Of a stretch of 10,166 nucleotides of DNA, positions 1 to 6,217 are shown piece after piece. The notes beneath the pieces are model-generated. The model was not told where the DNA came from. It saw nothing but the letters and a program-made list of their open reading frames with translations, and ran no database searches. Every line of letters begins with the position of its first letter. Within the stretch, counting starts at the first letter, position 1. Origin of the DNA: an uncultured Pseudomonadota bacterium (GTDB lineage: Bacteria; Pseudomonadota; Gammaproteobacteria; Burkholderiales; Rhodocyclaceae); the NCBI GenBank assembly GCA_946479855.1, contig CAMLHL010000084.1:1-10166 (forward strand). Direction: 5' to 3'. Made by a program: the position numbers and the translations under genes.

Positions 1-36
1 CTGAACAAGATTTTCGAAAAAATGGGTCAGGCCTAA
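1..36 (+). CDS. cheY: Chemotaxis response regulator CheY, 3' end only
   Basis: Only the last 11 codons and a TAA stop are inside the window; they read LNKIFEKMGQA. This closely resembles the end of enterobacterial CheY (as I recall, LNKIFEKLGM), which forms the last helix of the receiver domain. CheY, phosphorylated by CheA, binds the flagellar switch protein FliM to change rotation. The gene ends 9 bases before cheZ, so the two are almost certainly cotranscribed. The receiver-domain active site (Asp pocket, Thr, Lys) lies outside the window and cannot be checked. The call rests on the tail similarity plus the cheZ-cheA context. Confidence 0.85.
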   Translation: MNKIFEKMGQA

Positions 37-45
37 GGGGGAATC

Positions 46-900
46 ATGTCAGCCAATAACGACTCTGCTGATCTCGAAGCTCTTTTCGACTCTATCGCCG
101 CTGATTTCGCACCCACTCCCTCTGTCCGAGTGCCGCCAGCCCCGGTGCCTGCCGGCCAGTCCGATGCAGACAATGATGATCTGCAAGCATTATTCGATAG
201 TGTTTCGCAGGAAGCGCAGGCAGCACGGCAAGCGCCGGTTCCGGTGACAGGGGCAGATTCGCAGACAACGGGGAGTAGCGAAGCCTGGCCACAGCAGGAG
301 GCAGTGTTCAATCGAATTGGGCATATGGCTCGTGAGTTGCACGATACGCTCGGCCAGCTTGGTTATGACAAGCTGCTGGAAAAAACCGTCGCGGTGCTGC
401 CTGATGCGAAGGATAGGTTGGCGTACGTAGCTAACCTGACTGAGCAGGCAGCTTGCCGGGTTCTTAACGCGACAGATATTGCCAGCCCCTTGGTTGACGA
501 TATTGAAACCAGCTCTCTGGCGTTGGGCCAGCGCTGGGATAAGGTGTTTGCAAACGAGTTGGGGGTTGAAGAATTCAAGGTATTGGCCGCCGAAACGCGT
601 ACCTTCCTGAATGAGAAACTGCCTCAGCAGGCCCGTGGCACCCATGCCCAATTGACTGAGATCATGATGGCTCAGGACTTTCAGGATCTGACCGGACAAG
701 TCATCAAGAAAATTGTTGCTCTTGCACAGGACCTTGAGGCCGGTCTGATGTCTGTTCTCTTGGAAGTTTTGCCGGACACAAAGCGCACTGATGAGGTGGC
801 CAATCTTATGAACGGCCCAGTGATAAATGCCGAAGGGCGTACCGACGTCGTGGTAAACCAGGAGCAGGTTGACGATCTGCTCGACAGCCTCGGATTCTGA
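46..900 (+). CDS. cheZ: Protein phosphatase CheZ (CheY-P dephosphorylation)
   Basis: CheZ speeds hydrolysis of CheY-P and so ends the chemotaxis signal. The 284-residue protein is longer than the roughly 214 residues of E. coli CheZ, mainly through an N-terminal extension. The catalytic segment DFQDLTGQVIKK lies at residues 211-222; by comparison with E. coli Asp143 and Gln147, the active residues are Asp214 and Gln218. Residues 161-190 (GQRWDKVF and following) match the region near the hairpin tip. The protein ends with QEQVDDLLDSLGF (272-284), the classic CheY-binding tail. The Pro/Ala-rich N-terminus holds two similar peptides, DLEALFDSI (9-17) and DLQALFDSV (45-53). A GGGGGA Shine-Dalgarno stretch (37-42) sits just before the ATG. 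The gene lies 9 bases after cheY and 11 before cheA, consistent with one transcript. Confidence 0.97.
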   Translation: MSANNDSADLEALFDSIAADFAPTPSVRVPPAPVPAGQSDADNDDLQALFDSVSQEAQAARQAPVPVTGADSQTTGSSEAWPQQEAVFNRIGHMARELHDTLGQLGYDKLLEKTVAVLPDAKDRLAYVANLTEQAACRVLNATDIASPLVDDIETSSLALGQRWDKVFANELGVEEFKVLAAETRTFLNEKLPQQARGTHAQLTEIMMAQDFQDLTGQVIKKIVALAQDLEAGLMSVLLEVLPDTKRTDEVANLMNGPVINAEGRTDVVVNQEQVDDLLDSLGF

Positions 901-911
901 GGAGGGCGAGA

Positions 912-2819
912 ATGAGTGACTTTGGCGGAATGGAAGATCTTCTGCAGGATTTTCTGCAGGAAGCTCATGATTTGTTGTCGGATGTGGACAACAAACTCGT
1001 TGATCTCGAAAAAATGCCCGATGATTGCGGGCTGCTGAATGACATATTTCGTGGCTTTCACACCGTCAAGGGGGGGGCTGGTTTTCTCAACGCCTCCGAA
1101 CTAGTTACCCTGTGTCATCTGACGGAAAATCTGTTTGACCGTTTGCGCAATGGTGAGCTTGAACTGACGCCGGAATTGATGGATGTCATCATGGCAGCCA
1201 CCAAAGGTGTTCGCGACATGTTCGGCGAATTGGGGCAGATGGTGCAGCCGCAACCTGCGGCACCTGAAATTATTGCTGCTTTGCAGGGGGCGTTGAGTGG
1301 AGAGGCGCCGGTTGCCTTGTCGCCAGCCCCCCCTTCCGCTCCTCCAGTCTCGGCCGAGCCTTCTGCGCCGTCTGGTGAGCCGAACTGGACTGAATTGCAT
1401 TCTGCGTTGACGGGGGCATCGGTTCCGGATCGGCCGTCGAGCGAATTGATTACCAAGTCTGAATCAGCGGCAATAGAGACTGCCGCCGCTCCCGCCGTCA
1501 CTACCCCTGTTCCGGCAACTGTTCAGCCGGCGGCAGCCTTCGGTCGGCGGGCGACAGATCGTCCGGGCGGGCAGCCGGTCGCTGCGCGGCGTTCCGAAGA
1601 ACGAGTGCGTGAAAATACCATCCGCGTCGACACCTCTCGCTTGGACCAAGTCTTGAATCTGTCTGGCGAAATCGGCCTGACCAAAAATCGGCTGACCAGC
1701 CTGCGTGCCGACATCCTGGCGGGCAAGAACGATTCGGAAACCTTGCATGCACTGGATCAGGCTGTTAGCCAACTCGACCTGCTGGTTTCCGATTTGCAAA
1801 ATTCGGTGATGAAAACCCGGATGCAGCCAATTGGTCGGCTGTTCCAGAAATACCCCCGGATTGCCAGAGACTTGGCGCGCCAGTTGGGCAAGGATGTCGA
1901 ACTGGTGCTGGCAGGTGAGGAAACCGAGGTCGACAAGACGATGATCGAGGATCTGGCCGACCCGCTGATACACTTGATTCGCAATGCGGTCGATCATGGT
2001 GTCGAGATGCCGAGCGAGCGCCTTGCCGCAGGCAAGCCGGTCAAGAGTCTGGTTCGCCTCGAGGCGCGCCAGGAGGGGGACCACATCGTCCTGATTATTG
2101 CTGATGATGGCAAGGGGATGAGCGCCGAGCGCATTCGTGCCAAGGCGATCGAGAAAGGCTTGATTTCCGAAGAGGAGGCCAACACCCTCGATGAGCGGCA
2201 GAGTCTGAATCTTATTTTCCTGCCCGGTTTTTCCACCAAGGCCCAGATTTCCGATGTCTCTGGTCGGGGCGTCGGAATGGATGTGGTGAAAACCAACATC
2301 CAGAAGCTTAACGGCTCTATCGATATTCGCTCCGAGCCGGGCAAGGGATCGGTCTTCATTATTTCTCTGCCCTTGACACTGGCTATCCTGCCCGTGCTTT
2401 TGGTATTGCTTGGTGACCAGCCGTTTGCCCTGCCGTTGTCCCTGGTTCGTGAAATTTTGCCGATAGAGCAGAACCGAATCCAGGAGGTCGGAGGTAAGGA
2501 AACGCTCGTTGTTCGTGGTGAAGTGCTGCCCGTGATCACCTTGGCTCGCCTGCTTGGCTGGCCGCTTGTCCGGGAGCCGGAGTACGGCGTCTTCATGCAG
2601 ACGGCGGAGCGCAGTTTCATTTTGGCCGTCGATAGTTTTGCGGGCCGAGATGATGCGGTGATCAAATCGCTGGAAGATTTCCGACCAAAGGGTGTGGCTG
2701 GCGTGACGACGCTTTCCAATGGGCAAATCGTGCTGATTCTTGATATGAAGGAGTTGCTGTCCGACCTGGGGCAGCACGTAGACATCGGGTCCGCTGTCAG
2801 GTCGCTCGACTTCGCCTGA
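912..2819 (+). CDS. cheA: Chemotaxis histidine kinase CheA
   Basis: CheA is the cytoplasmic kinase of the chemoreceptor array; it autophosphorylates and passes phosphate to CheY and CheB. P1 (about 1-108) carries the phospho-accepting His50 in FHTVKGGAGF. P3, the dimerisation domain, begins near residue 236 (TIRVDTSRLDQVLNLSGEIG). P4, the ATP-binding domain, shows the N box HLIRNAVDHG (354-363), G1 DDGKGM (398-403), F box FLPGFSTK (436-443) and G2 GRGVGMDVV (451-459). P5, the CheW-like domain, covers about 489-625. Residues 112-228 are a Pro/Ala-rich linker in which I see no P2 (CheY/CheB docking) domain, only two short helical-looking islands (119-130 and 158-169). The total of 635 residues is close to the E. 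coli length (654). GGAGG at 901-905 is the ribosome binding site. A terminator follows directly. Confidence 0.97.
   Translation: MSDFGGMEDLLQDFLQEAHDLLSDVDNKLVDLEKMPDDCGLLNDIFRGFHTVKGGAGFLNASELVTLCHLTENLFDRLRNGELELTPELMDVIMAATKGVRDMFGELGQMVQPQPAAPEIIAALQGALSGEAPVALSPAPPSAPPVSAEPSAPSGEPNWTELHSALTGASVPDRPSSELITKSESAAIETAAAPAVTTPVPATVQPAAAFGRRATDRPGGQPVAARRSEERVRENTIRVDTSRLDQVLNLSGEIGLTKNRLTSLRADILAGKNDSETLHALDQAVSQLDLLVSDLQNSVMKTRMQPIGRLFQKYPRIARDLARQLGKDVELVLAGEETEVDKTMIEDLADPLIHLIRNAVDHGVEMPSERLAAGKPVKSLVRLEARQEGDHIVLIIADDGKGMSAERIRAKAIEKGLISEEEANTLDERQSLNLIFLPGFSTKAQISDVSGRGVGMDVVKTNIQKLNGSIDIRSEPGKGSVFIISLPLTLAILPVLLVLLGDQPFALPLSLVREILPIEQNRIQEVGGKETLVVRGEVLPVITLARLLGWPLVREPEYGVFMQTAERSFILAVDSFAGRDDAVIKSLEDFRPKGVAGVTTLSNGQIVLILDMKELLSDLGQHVDIGSAVRSLDFA
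1070..1077 (+). repeat. Run of eight G inside cheA phosphotransfer motif
   Basis: Eight consecutive G bases encode the end of Lys53, Gly54, Gly55 and the first base of Ala56, three codons after the phospho-accepting His50. Alternative Gly codons would break the tract. Runs of this length can slip during replication and switch a gene off and on, but one sequence cannot show that slippage occurs. The frame here is intact. Confidence 0.9.
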
Positions 2820-2843
2820 TTCTCGTTCCAAGTCAACGAGTTG

Positions 2844-2873
2844 AGAGGGGGCTATGCCCCCTCTTTTCTTTTT
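2844..2873 (+). terminator. Rho-independent terminator after cheA
   Basis: A perfect 9-bp inverted repeat (AGAGGGGGC at 2844-2852, GCCCCCTCT at 2856-2864) with a three-base TAT loop is followed by TTTCTTTTT (2865-2873). The stem is G+C-rich and begins 25 bases after the cheA stop, so it should end the cheY-cheZ-cheA transcript and insulate it from flhB. A converging gene that would use it on the other strand is not present. Confidence 0.93.
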
Positions 2874-2917
2874 GTAGGTTTACTCTGTTGTCATGTGCTT
2901 GCGAGCGTCATCTAAGA

Positions 2918-2960
2918 AACAGGCTAAATAAACTAACGTACCTCTTTAATTTTTCTAGTT
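2918..2960 (+). promoter_or_regulatory. Possible FlhDC-type operator upstream of flhB
   Basis: The left half, 2918-2933 (AACAGGCTAAATAAAC), fits the enterobacterial FlhD4C2 half-site as I remember it (AAYGS-N3-AAATARCG) at 10 of 13 fixed positions. The right half, 2945-2960 (TTTAATTTTTCTAGTT), fits the inverted half-site at about 8 of 13. The 11-base spacing is within the expected 10-12. However, the right half overlaps the -35 region of the proposed promoter, closer than I would expect, and A+T-rich DNA matches such a pattern easily. The consensus is recalled, not checked. Treat as a hypothesis. Confidence 0.3.
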
Positions 2961-2972
2961 TTTTCCTATAAT
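2945..2972 (+). promoter_or_regulatory. Probable sigma-70 promoter of the flhB operon
   Basis: TATAAT at 2967-2972 is a perfect -10 hexamer, 26 bases before the flhB start codon. The best -35 candidate is TTTAAT (2945-2950) with a 16-base spacer; it matches TTGACA poorly, and there is no extended -10 TG. A strong -10 with a weak -35 is typical of activator-dependent promoters. The surrounding stretch (about 2911-2990) is much richer in A+T than the coding DNA. Transcription would start near 2979, giving a leader of about 20 bases. No other promoter candidate is obvious between the terminator and flhB. Confidence 0.6.
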
Positions 2973-2998
2973 AGCCACAATACTAACCAAAGACGGCT

Positions 2999-4132
2999 AT
3001 GGCGGAAGATAGCGACCTCGAGAAAACCGAAGAGCCTTCAGGCAGGCGAATCGAGCAGGCCCGCGAGCAGGGCCAGGTCCCCCATTCCCGCGAACTTTCC
3101 ACTTTTCTGGTTCTTATTGTTGCCGGAGCTTCCTTCTGGATGATGGGGGGCTGGTTCATGCAGCGCTCTATGGCAATCGTTCAGAAAGGTTTTGTCGTTG
3201 AGCCGGAGGTCATGCGTGATCCCGCGTTGATGTTGCCGCGCCTGGCAGAAATATCGGGGGATGCCCTTTTCGCCTTCTCGCCGCTTTTGGCTTTGCTCTT
3301 GGTGGCGGCAATTTTGCCGCCATTCCTCCTGAATGCCTGGGTATTTTCTCCCAAGGCCCTCGTTCCCGATTTGAATCGCCTGAATCCGCTCTCCGGGTTT
3401 GGCCGGATGTTTTCATGGAACAGTTTGATGGAACTGGGCAAGGCAATTCTGAAGGCTGGCCTGGTTGGAGGAGTGGCGGTTCTGTTGATCTGGAAGGAAC
3501 GTGACGAAATTTTTGGCTTGCTCGCCGAGCCGCTTGAGGCGGGCCTTGCTCATTCCGGACATTTGGTCTCCTTTTCATTCCTCATGCTGGTTGGGGCTTT
3601 GGTTCTGGTGGTGGCTGCGGATGTGCCCTTCCAGCTTTGGCAGTACTTCAACAAGCTGAAGATGACCAAGGAAGAGGTCAAGCAGGAAATGAAGGAAATG
3701 ATGGGCGATCCGCATGTCAAGGGCCGTATTCGCAGCCTGCAGATGCAGGCTGCCCGCAAGCGGATGATGGCGGCGGTACCCAAGGCCAATGTGGTGGTGA
3801 CCAACCCGACGCACTATGCGGTCGCTCTCGCTTACCAGACAGGCATGGGGGCGCCCAAGGTGGTCGCCAAAGGGGTGGGGGCGGTTGCCTTGAAAATACG
3901 GGAGATTGCTGGAGCGCACGCAGTACCGATCATGGAGGCGCCGCCACTGGCGCGAGCTCTTTACAAGCATACCGAGATCGACTCCGAAATTCCCTCCGCC
4001 CTGTATAACGCAGTTGCGGAGGTTCTTGCTTATATCTACCAACTGGCCAACTGGCGCCAGACGGGGGGCGTATACCCGGTGCCGCCACGCGATCTGCCGG
4101 TGCCGCCCGAACTCGTTCCGGAGGCCGTGTAA
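2999..4132 (+). CDS. flhB: Flagellar export apparatus protein FlhB
   Basis: FlhB is a membrane part of the flagellar type III export gate and switches export from rod/hook subunits to filament subunits. The 377-residue protein starts with the family-typical MAEDSDLEKTEEPSGRR, which fixes the start although the only upstream purine stretch (AAAGACGG, 2989-2996) is a poor ribosome binding site. Four hydrophobic segments (about 32-52, 87-112, 143-165, 186-210) are followed by a charged linker (KMTKEEVKQEMKEMMGDP, 221-238). The cytoplasmic domain has the self-cleavage motif NPTH at 269-272, the same numbering as in Salmonella, so autocleavage between Asn269 and Pro270 is expected. The tail (358-377) is Pro-rich, as in other FlhB proteins. 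It is the first gene of the operon, with the stop codon directly touching the flhA ATG. Confidence 0.97.
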   Translation: MAEDSDLEKTEEPSGRRIEQAREQGQVPHSRELSTFLVLIVAGASFWMMGGWFMQRSMAIVQKGFVVEPEVMRDPALMLPRLAEISGDALFAFSPLLALLLVAAILPPFLLNAWVFSPKALVPDLNRLNPLSGFGRMFSWNSLMELGKAILKAGLVGGVAVLLIWKERDEIFGLLAEPLEAGLAHSGHLVSFSFLMLVGALVLVVAADVPFQLWQYFNKLKMTKEEVKQEMKEMMGDPHVKGRIRSLQMQAARKRMMAAVPKANVVVTNPTHYAVALAYQTGMGAPKVVAKGVGAVALKIREIAGAHAVPIMEAPPLARALYKHTEIDSEIPSALYNAVAEVLAYIYQLANWRQTGGVYPVPPRDLPVPPELVPEAV

Positions 4133-6217
4133 ATGGCCACCTCGTCGCTCGGCATGCAGAATTTTCTGGCGCGCATGAACGTCAGTCAGATGGCAGCACC
4201 GATTCTGATTCTGATGATTCTGGCGATGATGGTGCTGCCGCTTCCGGCTTTTGTGCTGGACGTGTTCTTTACTTTCAATATCGCCATCTCGGTGCTGGTC
4301 CTTCTGGTTGCGGTCAACACTCAGAAAACACTGGAATTCTCGGTCTTCCCGACCGTGCTCCTGGTCACGACCTTGTTGCGCCTGTCGCTCAATGTGGCTT
4401 CAACACGGGTGGTGATGCTCGAAGGGCATACCGGCCCGGATGCGGCCGGCAAGGTGATCGAGGCTTTTGGCCATTTTCTGGTCGGCGGTAATTTTGCAGT
4501 CGGGATCATGGTTTTCCTGATCCTCGTTGTTATCAATTTCGTGGTGATCACCAAGGGTGCCGGCCGGGTTGCCGAGGTCTCGGCCCGCTTTACGCTGGAT
4601 GCAATGCCGGGCAAGCAGATGGCGATTGATGCCGATCTGAATGCCGGGCTAATCGGTGAAGATGACGCGCGCAAGCGCCGGACGGAAATATCGCGAGAAT
4701 CGGAGTTTTTCGGTTCGATGGACGGTGCGTCGAAATTTGTGCGGGGCGACGCGGTTGCCGGCATCATCATCATGTTGCTGAATGTGGTTGGTGGCCTGAT
4801 TGTTGGTGTTCTCCAGCACAACATGGAACTGGCGCAGGCAGCCAAGAACTATACGCTGCTGACGATCGGTGATGGTCTGGTGGCGCAGATTCCTGGGCTG
4901 ATTATTTCCATTGCCGCCGGTATGGTCGTTACCCGGGTGTCCGATGATCGGGATATTGGGCAGCAGGTCATGGGGCAAATGTTCCGCAATGGCAAGGTGA
5001 TCGCACTGACAGCTGCCATTCTCGGATTTCTGGGCATGATCCCCGGGATGCCGAATATGGTGTTCCTGATGCTGGCTTCGGCCTTGGGCTGGTTTGCCTG
5101 GACGATGCTGCGGCGTGAGAAGCAGATTGTCGAAACTCCGGTTCCGGTGGCTCAGGCGCCGGTCCAGGAGGCCCTGGAGGCGAGTTGGAACGACGTGGCA
5201 CCGCTCGACGTGCTAGGTCTGGAAGTGGGCTATCGATTGATTCCCTTGGTCGACAAGTCGCAGGATGGCGAATTGCTTCGCCGCATCCGCGGCATCCGCA
5301 AGAAATTTGCACAGGAGGTCGGCTTCCTCGTCTCGCCGGTGCATATTCGCGACAATCTCGAACTCAAGCCGAATACCTATCGTATTCTGCTCAAGGGAGT
5401 GGAAATTGGGCAGGGTGAGGCGTATGCCGGGCAATATCTGGCTATCAACCCGGGGCGGGTTGCCGGGACACTCAACGGCACGACTACCAAGGATCCGGCC
5501 TTCGGATTGCCGGCTACCTGGATCGATGCCGGCCAGCGCGAACAGGCTCAGGCCTATGGCTACACCGTGGTCGACGCCTCGACGGTCGTCGCTACCCACC
5601 TCAATCACCTGATCCTGACGCATGCCGCAGAGTTGCTGGGGCGCCAGGAAGTCCAGCAGTTGCTCGACCATCTGGCCAAGGAGATGCCCAAACTGGTCGA
5701 AGATCTGGTCCCCAAGATTCTGCCGCTCGGCACTTTGCAAAAAGTACTGCAAGGCATGCTCGAAGAGGGGGTGCACATTCGCGACATGCGGACGATTATC
5801 GAAACGGTGGCAGACCATGCCACACGGACGCAGAATGCCGACGAGTTGTCGACCCAGGTGCGCATTGCACTGGGGCGCGCCATCGTCCAGCAGCTATTCC
5901 CCGGCGGTGGCGAGATGCAGGTCATGTCGCTCGATCCGACACTGGAGCGCCTCCTCTCCCAGGCGGTCGCTGGCGGCTCGGAAAACACCAGTTTCGAGCC
6001 AGGCCTTGCCGATACCCTGGTCCGTGAAGCCGCCGCAGCCGCTCAACGCCAAGAAGCGCTCGGCCTGCCGGCCGTGTTGCTTGTGCCGGCCAGCCTGCGC
6101 CTACTTCTTTCCAGATTCCTGCGCCGCACCATTCCTTTGTTGAAGGTGCTGTCGCATAACGAAGTGCCCGAAAACCGGATTATCAAGGTGACCTCGATCA
6201 TCGGAGGTAGAACATGA
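4133..6217 (+). CDS. flhA: Flagellar export gate protein FlhA
   Basis: FlhA is the large export-gate protein that couples proton flow to export and docks chaperone-substrate complexes. Its 694 residues match the family length. Residues 1-327 hold about eight membrane helices, with the conserved cytoplasmic FHIPEP-family loop at about 152-205 (RFTLDAMPGKQMAIDADLNA, 152-171). The motif FVRGDAVAG (202-210) contains Asp206, which corresponds to the functionally important Asp208 of Salmonella. The C-terminal cytoplasmic domain (about 355-694) follows a Pro/Glu-rich linker (328-355). The ATG immediately follows the flhB TAA; GGAGG at 4120-4124, inside flhB, is the ribosome binding site. The last four bases (ATGA, 6214-6217) overlap the flhF start, suggesting coupled translation. 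Confidence 0.98.
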   Translation: MATSSLGMQNFLARMNVSQMAAPILILMILAMMVLPLPAFVLDVFFTFNIAISVLVLLVAVNTQKTLEFSVFPTVLLVTTLLRLSLNVASTRVVMLEGHTGPDAAGKVIEAFGHFLVGGNFAVGIMVFLILVVINFVVITKGAGRVAEVSARFTLDAMPGKQMAIDADLNAGLIGEDDARKRRTEISRESEFFGSMDGASKFVRGDAVAGIIIMLLNVVGGLIVGVLQHNMELAQAAKNYTLLTIGDGLVAQIPGLIISIAAGMVVTRVSDDRDIGQQVMGQMFRNGKVIALTAAILGFLGMIPGMPNMVFLMLASALGWFAWTMLRREKQIVETPVPVAQAPVQEALEASWNDVAPLDVLGLEVGYRLIPLVDKSQDGELLRRIRGIRKKFAQEVGFLVSPVHIRDNLELKPNTYRILLKGVEIGQGEAYAGQYLAINPGRVAGTLNGTTTKDPAFGLPATWIDAGQREQAQAYGYTVVDASTVVATHLNHLILTHAAELLGRQEVQQLLDHLAKEMPKLVEDLVPKILPLGTLQKVLQGMLEEGVHIRDMRTIIETVADHATRTQNADELSTQVRIALGRAIVQQLFPGGGEMQVMSLDPTLERLLSQAVAGGSENTSFEPGLADTLVREAAAAAQRQEALGLPAVLLVPASLRLLLSRFLRRTIPLLKVLSHNEVPENRIIKVTSIIGGRT

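Noticed and set aside
1464..2831. Long open frames on the - strand across cheA (455 and 280 codons)
   Set aside because: They lie entirely opposite a clearly conserved cheA, show no recognisable domain, and come from the codon bias of G+C-rich coding DNA.
2889..2904. Possible sigma-54 promoter (TGTCATG...TTGC)
   Set aside because: The first element lacks GG and the spacing to the GC is one base short of the strict sigma-54 requirement.
2925..2972. Possible sigma-28 promoter starting at TAAA (2925-2928)
   Set aside because: No GCCGATAA-like -10 element occurs at the needed distance.
5622..6143. 173-codon + strand open frame inside flhA
   Set aside because: It is the shifted frame of conserved FlhA sequence, rich in Arg, Ser, Cys and Trp with no protein-like pattern.
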